A stretch of DNA of 64,000 bases from Penicillus capitatus. Taxonomy: Eukaryota; Chlorophyta. The notes beneath the pieces were generated by a model. The model had not been told where the DNA came from. It saw nothing but the letters and a program-made list of their open reading frames with translations, and ran no database searches. A program made the position numbers and the translations under genes. Positions 10,967 to 22,349 of the stretch are shown in pieces. Location: NCBI GenBank assembly GCA_965649825.1, contig OZ287695.1, forward strand, positions 2,046,001-2,110,000, read 5' to 3'. Within the stretch, counting starts at the first letter, position 1; each line of letters starts with the position of its first letter.

Positions 10967-12190
10967 TCAGACGAGAGCAGTTTGTGCGTGGGCAAAGGGA
11001 CAATGGCCAAAGGACGCGCTCAAGATGCGATAGAGGCCCTCTGGATTGTCGGTATGCACCCAATGACCGGCATTCTTTAACAGATGCACTCGGTGACCTA
11101 GAACAGCCCATCACGTCACATCACACAGAAAGAAGGTGGAATGGGCTTCACTGACCCAATGTCTCGATCTGGTCTGCTAGCTGATCTGTCCATTGGAAAT
11201 GGCTGTGCTCTGCACGGACAAAATCGATTTCGAGTCCTTCTGGCGGCGTGTAGAGTAGCGGCCACAGAGAGGTCGTTTCGTAGGATCTGTAGAGTTCTTC
11301 GATTCCTTCGAGATCAAAGGCCCACGTGAATCCCGTCCCTTCTTGTCTCAAATTGGTCGTCATCCAATTGGCGATCGATGAACTGAAGCCGTGGGATGTT
11401 AGATATCGAATCAGGCTTGCTCGGCTAAGAATCGGCAGCGGCATATTCTGAAGGGTTTTGATCAGGTCAAACGGACGATCTTGTTGCGATGTCTGCATCC
11501 AGGAGGCCTCACCCGGCAAAGTATCGAGCACCCATACCTGTCCAAACACTCCATATCCTTGCAATGGACGCCGTAGCGGACGGAGGTATACCTGTACAGG
11601 TCGAGGGAGTCTCTGGCCGAACTGGTGTGCCATAGACATCACGACTTTTCCACCAAAAGAATGGCCGATGAGAACGCGGGGAAAGAGTTTTAAGTAATTC
11701 AACAGCTGCAGGATATCTCTGGCGGCCGATTCCACTGAGTGCGAGCCAACGTCGGCGATCCGTGGACATTGAGAGTCTCCGTGGCAGCGCAGATCGACCA
11801 GTACTGCTTGCCAAGAAGGATGTCTCTATGTCTCACACATTTCCACGATGCCGATCACACTTTGATGTCGCTGTACTTCGAGAATGCGTCTGGCAAATGC
11901 ATGGAGGTTCTTCTTGGATCCCAAAATGCCATGAACCAGGACAATGGTTGGCGGTGTGGATGATACGACATCGCAATGCCGTACCAATGCTCCTTGAAGG
12001 ACTTCAAACCCCTAGAGCGACCGCTAGGCACAGATCTCCATCAGGAAGTGTTCGACTAGGCGAGGCTGCGTTGGAAAGGCGTGAGATGAAGGCGAGTACA
12101 GTGGCAGATGCGCTGGAACGACAGATGATTTTAACAAGGTCGACACGTTATCGACCGACGCTGGCTCGATAGAAGCACAACGAATGGGCG
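10967..12190 (-). CDS. Alpha/beta-hydrolase (ABHD11-like)
   Basis: A serine hydrolase of the alpha/beta fold, similar in layout to the ABHD11/YbfF esterase group. In order: the oxyanion-side TIVLVHGILGSKKN; VLVDLRCHGDS; the nucleophile elbow LIGHSFGGKVVM (GxSxG); the cap; and a late catalytic His in KNAGHWVHTDNP. Catalytic Ser and His are visible. Introns: 51 nt within RRILE/RHPSW; 54 nt (a silent multiple of three) after RPVQ; and one near 11100-11155 carrying TGTGATGTGAC before the acceptor. An exon LPLYSPSSHAFPTQPRL precedes GFEVLQGAL. The initiator ATG was not found, so the upper coordinate is approximate. The substrate is unknown. Confidence 0.75.
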
Positions 12191-12417
12191 TCCTTTTCTA
12201 TCAGTACACGAAAACACGTTTGACCCGCCTCGGATGACGGGAGCATCACGGAAAAGCGTTTCTGAGGCTTGGAAAACGGAACAGTGAGAGGAAAGCCTCG
12301 AGATAGGCAACGATTCGAAGAGGTGAAGTGCATTGCTGACAATCAAATTTGCGATGGAATACAGACAGACGATCGATATCATGCATCAAGGGTATTAAGA
12401 TGGCCATAACGGCATCA
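12191..12417. other. Intergenic or 5' exon region
   Basis: Between the hydrolase gene and the stop of the coiled-coil gene. It may hold the missing first exon of the hydrolase. Nothing else supported. Confidence 0.4.
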
Positions 12418-14409
12418 TCAGAGGAAGATCGGTTCTCGGCTGCGAGGCGCAGGACGCCGCGGTCGGAGGTTGTTCTGCCGATCGTCGTAGAGGAAAACCT
12501 GTCGTCCTGTGCCCGTTTCGCCAAGGACGGGATCGACGTGTCCAGGACTCGGGGACTCGCGTGCCACCTGTTGGGTGAAACGCGTGGCGGCCGAGTCTGA
12601 ACGGGATGTGTGTGATCTTGCCTTGCTGCTTGGACGCGTGTCTTTCTCCGCGATCGAATGGATTTTTCTCAGCTCTGCGGCGTTGAGCCCTGGGCCCAAC
12701 GGAAAACGCGAATGCGGCGTCGCTTGTCTTCTGATGGACCCGGTCACAGAAACGCGTCCTTGTGTGGGAGACACGTCGCTGGCGGTCTCTTTGTGTGTTG
12801 GAATCGTGGCGCGGTCGCAACTCAGGCACCTGCGCGAGTACAAACACCCCTTGTCGCAGTACTTGGCGTGTATTTGTACGTAAAGCGCGTCGATAGGGCT
12901 GGCTGAGGATGTGGGGTTTGTCGATGACTGTCGTCTCGAGCGGCCATTCGTTCGTCGTTTCGGACTTCGTTTATCTCTTCGCGGATGAGTTGTCGAATCT
13001 CGTCGAGGGACGGTCGAGCTGCGAGCTCCGCTTTCAGTTCCTCAACGTCGCCGGCGGCGTATTCTGCAACCACGACGTGAGATGCTCCGCGAGATATTCC
13101 CACGCGAACCGTGTTTCGTCGCCGAGGTGAGGCTACTGAGAGCGGTGCTCATGGCCGTCTCGGTGCGCGCCTCCTGCGCTTTTCTGGCAGCCTCGTTTGT
13201 TTCCAACCACCTCTCGATCTTTCGAATGGCATTCTTCGTAGCCTCAACGCTGCACATGTCACATCACACACCTTAAGTATAAAGCCCGCAAAATAGAGTC
13301 TTTACCTATCTGCTTGGCAACGTGAGAGGTTATCAAAGCTCTGCTGCAAGAGGTCCACTCTCGAGTCCATTGTGGAGAACGTATAGTAATCGGCGTCTCT
13401 TGCCGTTGCCAGATTCCGCAGTGCCGAGAGCTCTCCTGTACACCAGCTTTCCCACCTCTCTTTCTCTTTCTACGCTAAACGCGATTCCTTTGGTGGACAG
13501 AGAGGTCAGGACGATGCCTCGATGTGGGTCAGTTTTTCGTCGAAGAGCACTTCCATCACGCGCATTCTCTCCTCCATGTCATCGAGGCGCCTCTGCCAAC
13601 GCTCCTGCCTCTCATGCCATCTTGGACAAGAACAGATTTTGTCGCCAAATTGCATCGACGTGACGCCTACATTTCTTCGAAACCGGGAGCTTCTGTCACG
13701 GGCGCCGTCTTTTGTGAACTGTCCCCTTGTGTACACGTCTCTACTGAGGCCGTTCGTTCCGTTTCTGGCCCGTTTTCGATTTCGTCCTCGTCAGGCTGAT
13801 CCAGGGGCTCCTCGTTTTCGGCGGATATGGTTGACGCAGAGTGAGGGATAGCCGTTTCGGTTATGTGCTGCGTTCGGATGGCATCTAGCTTGTAATCCAG
13901 CCGTAGCTCCTCGAGCTTAACGTTCCAATGACGTGACTGTTCCCTTAACGCCACTTCCAAACGATCGATGCGTTCCAGCACTTCGGCTTGAACAAAAGGC
14001 GAGAGTTTCGAATGCTTGAGCTCAGCGAGCTGCTCTTCGGTTGCTCGCAATCTTTCGAGTTTCGATTTCATCTCCTCGTAAGTCACCTCCTGTGACTGAA
14101 CCTTTGAAAAACAGGCACCACGATAGAAACAGGCCATACGAGAAAGCACAATGCCGCACTCTGTGATTCAATGCCTCTGTCGTTTCGGCCTGTTTTCGTA
14201 GACGCTTCTGGATCATCTCCAGCGATACCTGCATGGACACTGGCGCTAAAGTACTGCCCAGTGTGTAGGCGGGCTACCTGAAGTGGCGTCTGAATGATAA
14301 GAGATGCCGACAGCGATCGCATGTATTCTCCTTCTTCGTCCAGTTGCGCCTCGTCCTTTCGTTGCACGACGGCCGCATCGCATTCGACTGCCTCTTCTCC
14401 TCCATCCAT
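12418..14409 (-). CDS. Coiled-coil protein, unknown
   Basis: Spliced minus-strand reading starts MDGGEEAVECDAAVV and is dominated by heptad-rich segments: VTYEEMKSKLERLRATEEQL, VLERIDRLEVALREQSR, RWQRRLDDMEERMRVMEV, NAIRKIERWLETNEAARK and EELKAELAARPSLDEIRQL. Acidic and Ser/Thr-rich linkers lie between them, and a basic tail has a CxxC pair near its start (YSRRCLSC). Five or more short introns are needed. One, about 56 nt near 13250-13305, ends TGTGATGTGACATGTGCAG. It could be a cytoskeletal or ciliary scaffold given its position next to BBS7, but that is only proximity. Whether it is one gene or two is not proven. Confidence 0.5.
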
Positions 14410-14641
14410 TGTCTCTCCAGCAGAAATACTCTACGCTATCGCTGCGCCTCTAGATAGGAAGACCATGGAGAAGAGAGCAATTTCGCTCCAGCGAAACGGG
14501 TCGCCGAAGCGTTAATCCCGAGGAGATGCGCCATACTTTACGTCCCTGACGCGAACACAACGCCCGGACCCGATTTCGGGTTTGGTCAACGCCGACGCGG
14601 GGTCTTAAGTGACGGACGGTGTGTCAGAAGTCAGCAGACGG

Positions 14642-16943
14642 ATGCATGCGGCAAAGACTCTGGAACTCGTTCGCAACGATGTGCTCCAGACAGCAGCTAC
14701 ACGTCGGGGGACACTGGTCGTCTTTCCCTCCAGTGCTCACAAGCAGCAGAAGATCGGCACTGGCGATTTGAGTGGCGTCGTTCAGTGCTTCTCTGTCAAA
14801 GGCCAAGACATCAAGACCTCATTCAAATCACTCCCGACACGCCAGTCCATCACCACTGTTGCTCTCGGTCACGGAACCGCGCAGCGCGATCGAATGTTCT
14901 TCGCCGAAGACGCCGTTGTGCGTGGGATGACCAAAAAAGGAAAAGAATTCTTTCGGTTTGATACAAATTTGACCGAGAGTATCAGTGGCCTCTTCGTACA
15001 GGACACACTCCTCGCCGTTATGGGAGAGTACGTCTGCGTCGTTTTCGAAGACCACAGAGAAAAGAGTTTCTACATGTCACCCGATCGACTCAATGCCTTC
15101 GATGCCTGGACGCACGAAGGAAAGCTCGCCATTGCTCTTGCCTGTCAAGACAGAAGGATTCGGATTCTGGAAGGGAGTAACGTCGTGCATCAGATTGCCC
15201 TCCAAGGCGTGGCGACGTGCGTTGTGCATGTGCCAGAATCGCATGATCCGCTGTGCCGCTATCCCGAAGCGCGTGAGCTTCTCTATGGAACGGAGAATGG
15301 AATCGTGGGGCAGCTACTGCTTGACAGCGCGGGCTTGCATGAGGGATTTGCTGTGGGCAATCCTGAAGGGCACAGTTGTGTGACGGCCATCTATGCGGGC
15401 ATTGATTTCACACTGGACGGTTTGAACGATATCGCTGTGGGCAGAGACGATGGGCGGATCGAGATTTACTCCGTGGATGAAACGGGCGTGCCGTACAGCG
15501 TCTTTGAAGTTCAGCTGCCCAACCGAATCAATACTCTGGCTGGAGGGTGCATTACCTCCCCTTACGTCCAAGACCTCATTGCACAAACATACGCCGGCAG
15601 AGTCATTGCTTATACCAAGAATGCCGACCGATGGTTGACCGATCCTGCACGAGGCTCGCGGATATCCGGCGAACAGCGCCAGGAAAACACCGAAAGGCTG
15701 GAATTCCTGGAGACCAGAATCCATTCGATGAAGACGCAGGTCGGTGCTCTGGCCCAGCAGCTCAAACAGAAAAAGCACGTCGTGCGTCATGTTCTCTCGT
15801 TTGACGTTTTCTTGCTTTGTAGGGAACAGCTTGGCTTCTTCCTGGATGCGTCTCTGGATATGACGATGGACATCAAGCACCGTTGTCGATTGGACGCCAG
15901 TCAGAATTGCTTTGTTCTCACGATCGAATCCGAGAAGCCCATCTTCTGCATCGGAGTGTGCTGCGACGTCGAGATTGAACTGATGTCGCCTATCAATAGT
16001 GTGGCGATCATGAGTGTATCTCCCCCGGATGCCGAGCACGGATATCCAGTGCTGGCTACTTTTCGCTGCCAAGAATCTGCAAATCGATTAGATGTGCGCT
16101 TTCGTGCCTGCGAAGGACGACCTGGATGCATGACCTGTTTTGTTCTTCCAAAGACCAGTACAAAACTCGCCGTTTTGTTAAGACATCGAATTCTACCCCT
16201 CTGTCTCCACGAATGCATACCAGAAGCGTCACCAGAGAAGGGATCGCTCATGAGAATTCGTGGAGAATTTACGGACGAAGAGCTGTGTCTATGGCTGGCA
16301 GCTGCTTTGCCAGATTTTCCAAAACGCTGGCAGTCGGATGGACTTCTTCTCTTTCGCAACACTCAGTCCAACCAGATCATGCGCTTCGGAAAACTTGAAA
16401 ACGGCGCCGCCGCCGCCGAAATCGAGTGTCCAGATATCTGTGCGCTCAACGTCCTTCGAGAGACACTCTTGCACGAGGCCTCAAAGCGGAATCATACACT
16501 GAACGTGGAATTGAAGATCGACGTGGACGGTGTTCGGCATTCTCTGGAATGTTTGTGGAGCGAGATTGAGACATTCAGAGACATCGACGCAAGAGCATCC
16601 CTTGGCAAAGCACTTGCCGAGATCCAACAGCAGGTCGAGCGATCATCGCATGTTCTGAAACAACGTTCTCCAACTCATGATGCGTCTGTCGCTGCAGGAC
16701 GAGAACGAGATGCCTTTGCTCGATGAAGACATGGAAGATACACTACAAAGCGTCGCCGTAAATGAAGAGCTCTTACAGCAGAAAGAAATGCAGATGGACG
16801 GCACTGCCGTTTCGATCTGCCTCCTACTCGATCACTACTCAAAGCTCACCGGGACGAACAAACCGCAGACAAAGCTAACCGACCTAAAAACGAGACTGCG
16901 AACAGGCGATGCTGTTTTTCAAGAACTGTTAGATGTGTTGTGA
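14642..16943 (+). CDS. BBS7: BBSome subunit BBS7
   Basis: Subunit of the BBSome, the coat that carries membrane proteins along cilia with IFT. The beta-propeller region contains SGVVQCFSVKG, RGMTKKGKEFFRFDTNLTES, LACQDRRIRILEGSNV, ELLYGTENGIVGQL and DIAVGRDDGRIEIYS, each matching BBS7 in order. A helical linker follows, then a gamma-adaptin-ear-like part with LATFRCQESANRLDVRFR and the C-terminal helical region TNKPQTKLTDLKTRL. A 64-nt intron (16633-16696, GTCGAG to GCAG) is needed to reach the last exon. The ATG at 14642 fits the family start; an open stretch upstream has no ATG. Its presence implies motile or sensory cilia. Confidence 0.9.
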
Positions 16944-17079
16944 ATGCATCTGACAGCGCCATCTGAAATGGCGCCCATCCATTTCTATGACGGTTTGCAT
17001 TGTCCTGCAGTGTTGATTGCTTTACTGCAACGTTTCGTCGTTCATCGAGTCCTCCCGACACGTACCGGAGTTGTCAAAG

Positions 17080-19033
17080 ATGTCGTCCATTGCAGAAAGA
17101 TGCGAGAAGAAAGGCAAAGGTCAGAGAAGGATGCAGCGGATGGCCCTATGGACGTTACTCCTTTCCCTTCACGTTGCACTCCTCGTGGTTATCTTCCATA
17201 CAAACGTATGTACGAACATGGACTGCGCTGATGTCAGTCCCGATTTGTGTGTTAGACATGTGAGGGAGTCAATAAAGACCCTACTGTTATCCACGCGTCC
17301 CTGCACAACGATATGACAGAAGAACTGCATCAGGGATCAGCTAAGGTCGCTTTGTGTGTATTGCTGCGAAAGTGGAGGGCGATGAGCTGCTGACAGGTTG
17401 CTTTGCTGTTTCTCGCGACGGGGCCTATCCACAATGAACCGATCTGGAGAGCCTTCTTTGAAGCGGCAGGTGCCATAAGCCCAAGATCCGGCTGTGCTGT
17501 GTGACACTGCTCCACGCAGGAAAGCTCTCTCTGCGACAGAACACCTCTGTCCCCCCGTCTGTCACATCGGAGAAAGATCTCGTAGACAACCGTACAGAAA
17601 TAAAACCCGTACGTCATTGTCACACAAATCGCCAATGTGTGACATCTGTTGGACAGCCTCGGAGAAATCTGATGTCTCTGGAGGGCCGCATCAACCGAAC
17701 AGCATGCGGAGATGAACGGCAACGGATCCGAGAAGAAGTAGAGCGTCTTATTAACGGTAGGTGAGGACCAAGCCTCCGACACGAGATGATCATTTCGGTG
17801 TCTGTGCTGCCAGATAAGGCAGGTGTTCGTGATTTGATCGCTGCACAGTCTCTTTTTACCGTATACGTCCATCCCGGCGTCTCATACCGTTTCCCGGATG
17901 ATAGTCTATTCCACGGAAGGGAGACAGAGTTATTGGTCGACACCCGTCATGCCTGGTCCACCTTTATGATCGTCGAAGGGGAACTCGCTCTCCTGGCATC
18001 CGCCCTCAAAGATCCCAGTAACCAGTGCGTGATCTCCACCACCACCTTACGGGTACATCTCACCCGTGCCATACCTATGTGTCCGTAGTAAGTTCGTGCT
18101 GCTCTCGGACTCGTGTATCCCACTCTATACACCGGAGGTCGTTTACGCTCAGTTTATGTCGGAGAAACGGAGTCGAGTACGGGCTTGCCATCCCTGGCAC
18201 GGTGTCGATCTCTTCCGGTGCATCTCTTGAGCCTTGATCTGCAGGCAAGGGTGGGTGCTGCTGTAGGTATGATACACAAATGGATGGAGAATACCTGAAT
18301 CAGAGCCATTGGAGAAAGAGCAGTCAATGGTTCAGTCTTTCGCGATCCCATGCGCAGCTATTAGTACAGGACCGTTATGTCAAGCCGCGATTCCAGAAGT
18401 TCTGCAACGGCTATCGCGATGGGCAATTCTGTGTACCAGATGAGCATTACGTACCGACGACCCTCGCCGTATACGGAGCCCAATCCGAGGTGACCTCGCC
18501 CAAAGCTCCTCCCCTATACAAAAGCTAACCGCCGTGCAGACGGACTGTTTGGGCCAGATGACATTCACCAGATTCGTTGGTGGCCCTCATCCATTCGGAT
18601 TCGAAAAAATGCCACTCTCGCCGAATCTCATTCGATCGTATGTACATCGCTCTCATCGCTGTTTCTATGGAGAGCGGTTTTGCGCATTGTCTTCTAGATT
18701 ACGGCATCAAGATGGAAAGTGTGATGTTGCCCAGGCACGTGCCACCGCTTCGCATCTACTTGACGGTATCCCGGAAGAAGGCTCCTGCCTTTTCCGCAAT
18801 ATGACCCGTCGGCATCTCTCGATCGATGACATTCCCGCTCACTCATGGGTCACATCACATCTTCATGCACATCTCCGTGCGAACATGCATTGCTCTAGGT
18901 GGAGAGGAGCGGATATGTACCACTGGGGTACAACTGCGTTCTATTTGCACGCAAATTCGATAAATCGATCGTGAACGAGACGCTCGCCGCTTCACTCTCG
19001 TGCACAGGAGGGGCACTTGGCTATTGGTGTTGA
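17080..19033 (+). CDS. GT14/DUF266 core-2/I-branching-like glycosyltransferase
   Basis: A type II Golgi membrane glycosyltransferase of the DUF266 clade of GT14. An N-terminal basic tail and one TM helix (MALWTLLLSLHVALLVVIF) precede the domain motifs: VALLFLATGPIHNEPIWRAF, TVYVHPGV, FPDDSLFHGRE, LKDPSNQ, FVLLSDSCIPLYT, HWRKSSQWFSLSR, YRDGQFCVPDEHYVPT, TFTRFVGGPHPF and CVLFARKFDK. All are in the order seen in plant and stramenopile members. About nine short introns are needed. One (17609-17656) is a perfect hairpin; another (near 18850-18899) begins GTCACATCAC. The likely role is adding a sugar branch to wall or surface glycans; the donor sugar cannot be read from sequence. Confidence 0.85.
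17609..17656 (+). other. Hairpin intron with 9-bp perfect stem
   Basis: 48-nt intron starting GTACGTC and ending GGACAG. Inside, TGTCACACA (17618-17626) and TGTGTGACA (17636-17644) form a perfect 9-bp inverted repeat with a 9-nt loop. Splicing joins RTEIKP to PRRNLMS in frame in the GT14 gene. Confidence 0.75.
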
Positions 19034-19534
19034 GAAGCGTGCAGTCGTGTCGTCACGTCCCGTTCAATTATAAACGTCTTGTTCGGCATTCAATTTCAAC
19101 CGATCCTCAGATGTGCGCCGCCGGCGGCGTGCCTCTCTACCTCTATCGGGGCAACACACGTCATTTGATCTCCTTTTTGGAACATGGAGGGAGGGGTGCG
19201 ATTGTCTGCGTACAGCGGAACGATGGCGAGTGTTGTATACAAGCACTTCCCAAATTGGACACACACATCTCTGCGTTCACAACAACGACGAATCAACGGT
19301 ATGGCACAGAAGAATGACATACGATGGCAACAGTTCATGCTCGACGCAGCCAAAACTTGAAAGAGATTCTTCACTTAGACACACAAGCATGGCACCGCCC
19401 GCCCACGCACCCACCTGACCGCATAGCCGTATGGACACTTGGGCAAAGGGGGAGAGAGACCACTCTGCTGCAGGGCACAACGAGTGGAGGACGGATGCCC
19501 TTGTTGATCTTACACGCATTAAGAAGAAATGAGG
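19034..19534. other. Intergenic, convergent 3' ends
   Basis: Lies between the 3' ends of the GT14 gene and the ARID-PHD gene. Open frames on both strands look like chance; no family recognised. Confidence 0.5.
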
Positions 19535-20528
19535 TCATGTATGTTTCAATAAGTCTGCACAACGGGGGCAGTGATAGGTACGTCCACCATCGCCCGTGGC
19601 GTAATCTTTAAAGGTACCGAGAAACGGCCGTCGATCACAGGCAAAGTGGATCCACCTTTCGCAGTGATCGCAGCAGATCCAATCGGTACCGGACTCGTCG
19701 TTCGATCCACACAGCCAACATCCATCCCCCGTCAGATCTTTTGGATGCACCTGGCTGCAGATCGCATTTTCTGAGCAAAAGAGTGAGAAATGCACCATCT
19801 CATATTCGCAGAGGTATGTCTGATAGTGACGTTTGAGAGCATTCCCCACTCCCGTCATTCGATGGTTGGCTGTCCAATTACGCATCTTTGGGAAGACCTG
19901 TCCTTTCCAGTTGATACCATTCCCGACACGAAATCCTCCCCGCGAGACAACCTCCTTGTAGAGATTGAAGAGATCCAGCTGACAGCCATTGAGCACTGCC
20001 TCAGGGAATTTCTCTCGATCCAACGGTTTGCCTCGATGCGCCTAGAATACCACCATTTCGCCGATGGCCATATTTTTATCGAACCTCTAAAAACGCAACG
20101 AGGTCATCGTAGAACTCGGTCTCTGTGCAACGATTCAGTAAAGGCCGTGTGGAATGATAATCCTACATCCGAGATCTCGAGCGATGATTCGATCAGTCAG
20201 TCAATCGTTTAGGTATTACCATGGCAGCGATATCCGGCATCTGGACGGCCATAGGTTCGTGGCTCGTTTTGGAACTTACATCGTATTCAGCATCCATTTC
20301 AATATCATAGTCCGATTCATTATCGAGGCCTGCAGTCCACAAATCTCTTTTATCTAAGCACTCCGCATGAGCATGTGTGTTGTTGCTACTCTCCACAAAA
20401 TCGACATCGACATCTCCATTGTTCTGCCCATAAGCATTTCCCTGATTTCTTGGTCGAACGGACCGAGGACGCTCGGGGTATCCAGCATCACGGCGATGGC
20501 CCACTGGCATGAGCGGCTGATTCTGCAT
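19535..20528 (-). CDS. ARID-PHD chromatin protein
   Basis: Nuclear DNA- and histone-binding protein. After an acidic, disordered N terminus (DVDVDFVESSNN...YDIEMDAEYDV), the ARID domain reads TETEFYDDLVAFLEAHRGKP, LDREKFPEAVLNG and LFNLYKEVVSRGGF, then WTANHRMTGVGNALKRHYQT. A PHD finger follows: CWLCGSNDESGTDWICCDHC, RWIHFACDRRPFLGTFKDYA and YHCPRC. ARID plus PHD in this order is the plant-type ARID4 arrangement. Introns: 57 nt after PDIAAM, 43 nt after LVAFLE, and a 45-nt silent one containing CTCACTCTTTTGC between CEYEM and VHPKDLTG. The start at 20528 is the first ATG of the open region. Likely part of a SWI/SNF-like or histone-modifying complex. Confidence 0.85.
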
Positions 20529-20569
20529 CCCTGACTGACTCCATGATGTTGGATAGGCAGAGAAGAATT

Positions 20570-21105
20570 GAGAGGGCTACCTGTAACGATCGTATTGTAT
20601 CTGAGCGTATCGCTCGATCTGAAATGCACGAGAGCGCTGCCGCCAACACCGGCAATGCCAAAGGAGACCAGTCCACGGTAGGCATTGTCCTGACATAGAC
20701 CGCGCAGAACATGAACAGCCCAGACAGACGTCACCACTAATGCATCCACCACTGGCGTCCCACCTGCCACCGATGCAGAGCTCCTGAAAAATGCCACGTC
20801 GATACAGCGTAGATAGGTGCAGCTGGGACCGAGCGGTCGTGGGAGGAAAGGTTGGCGGCGGCAGGCGAAATTGCAGACAGAGGGAGTCGACAGCCAGTGT
20901 CTGACGCAAAGCGTGTTGAACGAGGAGATGATTGGACAGGACCGATGGAGGACCCCCTGCAACGACACCTGTCGATTGCTACCTCTGCATCTGTGCCTAC
21001 CCAGAACGACGACTGTTTTGACGCCACTGGCACATTTGATGTGACAGCGCACAGCCGCACATTCAGATGAGATGTTTGAAGGAACGTGATCGCAACGGTC
21101 GACAT
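20570..21105 (-). CDS. Hypothetical hydrophobic protein
   Basis: Minus-strand exon MSTVAITFLQTSHLNVRLC... with donor GTAGGC near 20999, followed by a Ser/Pro-rich exon and a hydrophobic stretch (VVDALVVTSVWAVHVLRGL and YRGLVSFGIAGVGGSALVHF). It could be a small organellar membrane protein with a transit peptide. The middle exon junction could not be placed in frame. No family recognised. Confidence 0.3.
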
Positions 21106-21143
21106 CCATCACCTGGGAGCTGTCGTTTTCAGAGAGGGTCCTG

Positions 21144-22289
21144 TCATGGATAGTGACGGCGGACCTTAAGAGAACGCATTTCGGTAAGAAGCAGTGCCCG
21201 CAATGCTTCGCCCAGCAGACTCAGACGTGTGGCGTCGATGACCGATGGGCCGCCACAGATCAGTAAACGCACTTCGGCCTTGGGAGCCAACAGCAGGACG
21301 TTCTCCCAACCTGTGATACCTTGTCCGTGCAATCTGTCAAATCTATCAGTCTATTCGACCTGGCACGTTGGGAACATCGTCTTCCAGAAATTCAATTTCA
21401 GGTATGGGCTCCAACGGGACGGTACTGCACTGAGGGAGATCAGGTACCTTGGAGGAAAACAGACTGGGCACCAACTGAAGGGACACATGAGGGCGCTCTT
21501 TCGCAATATCTAGCACCACATCTCCATCGACTTCGGTATCAAAACGCACGAGCAGAGGATTACTGTCACAGAAGAGCTGAACGGAACGGGAAGCCATGGC
21601 AAATGCTTCGGAGAACGTCACTGTTTCGTTTCGAAGCATGGCAAAGAAACAATGGGCAAACTGTGAAGCCACGGCGGAGCACATGTATCCTCCACGTGGC
21701 CAGTAGACCAGATTCTCGCAGCACTGAAACGATCTCAGCGACGCCACTAGACACAGAAAGTCGCTCTCCATCGTGTCCGCTGTCGGTGTTGAGAGTTCCA
21801 GATGCCTTGGGTCGGTGTCAAGGGAGCGTCGATGTACAGTGTTTCGATTTCTGCGCTTTGAAAGACATGGACTAAGGTGGGCACGTCATTCCTTCCAGAG
21901 GGTTGCCCGTCGGCGTTCAACTCTGCAAAGCTCAAAGGGTTCTGCTGAGCGTTGAGAAGATCCTGGTATGGACTGAAGCCTCCCGTTAAGTACACGATAT
22001 GTGGCTTGACCTCCGCCAGAAGCCTCTTGAGATCTTCCAGTGATGGATGCGGCACGACGGTGACCTAATAGCGTTCGTATGGATTGGAAGACAGGGAAGG
22101 TGTGCGTTTCTCTACGTGGACGGCCGTCCCCGGGACATGGCGCATCTCATCTGCGACTTCCGACACACAGAAACGCTCCGGCGTCGGCGGGCAACACTCG
22201 ACAAACATCACACGGCGTTCCATGCTTGCAACGCACGAACGACCGTCAAACGCACGACGTCGGTAGTGGTAACGTTCACATCTTCTCAT
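21144..22289 (-). CDS. Uncharacterised protein with CHAT-like features
   Basis: The spliced reading gives PHPSLEDLKRLLAEVKPHIV then YLTGGFSPYQDLLN, IETLYIDAPLTPT, ENLVYWPRGGYMCSAVASQF, and FFAMLRNETVTFSEAFAMAS. The order (a beta-strand ending in a small-residue turn, then a Gly-rich loop, then an amphipathic FxxxL...F.EA.xxA helix) resembles the CHAT/caspase-fold family, but I see no clear His-Cys dyad. A 51-nt intron joins TAVH to VTVVPHPS. Other borders near 21790-21830 and 21340 are uncertain. The RecA gene on the same strand ends only about 60 bp upstream of its start. Confidence 0.35.
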
Positions 22290-22349
22290 TTCGTTCTTAT
22301 CTCAAAAAACGGAACGGAACGGAACTTCTTCGTAAAACGCGCAAGAAAA

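Noticed and set aside
14609-14641. Upstream in-frame extension of BBS7
   Set aside because: It begins with GTG, not ATG; the ATG at 14642 fits the family N terminus.
15314-16072. 252-codon minus-strand ORF
   Set aside because: Antisense to the BBS7 frame, whose conserved motifs fix the coding strand.
14642-16943. BBS2 instead of BBS7
   Set aside because: Both are BBSome propeller proteins, but the TNLTESI, GRDDGRIEIYS and LATFRCQ segments and the C terminus match BBS7.
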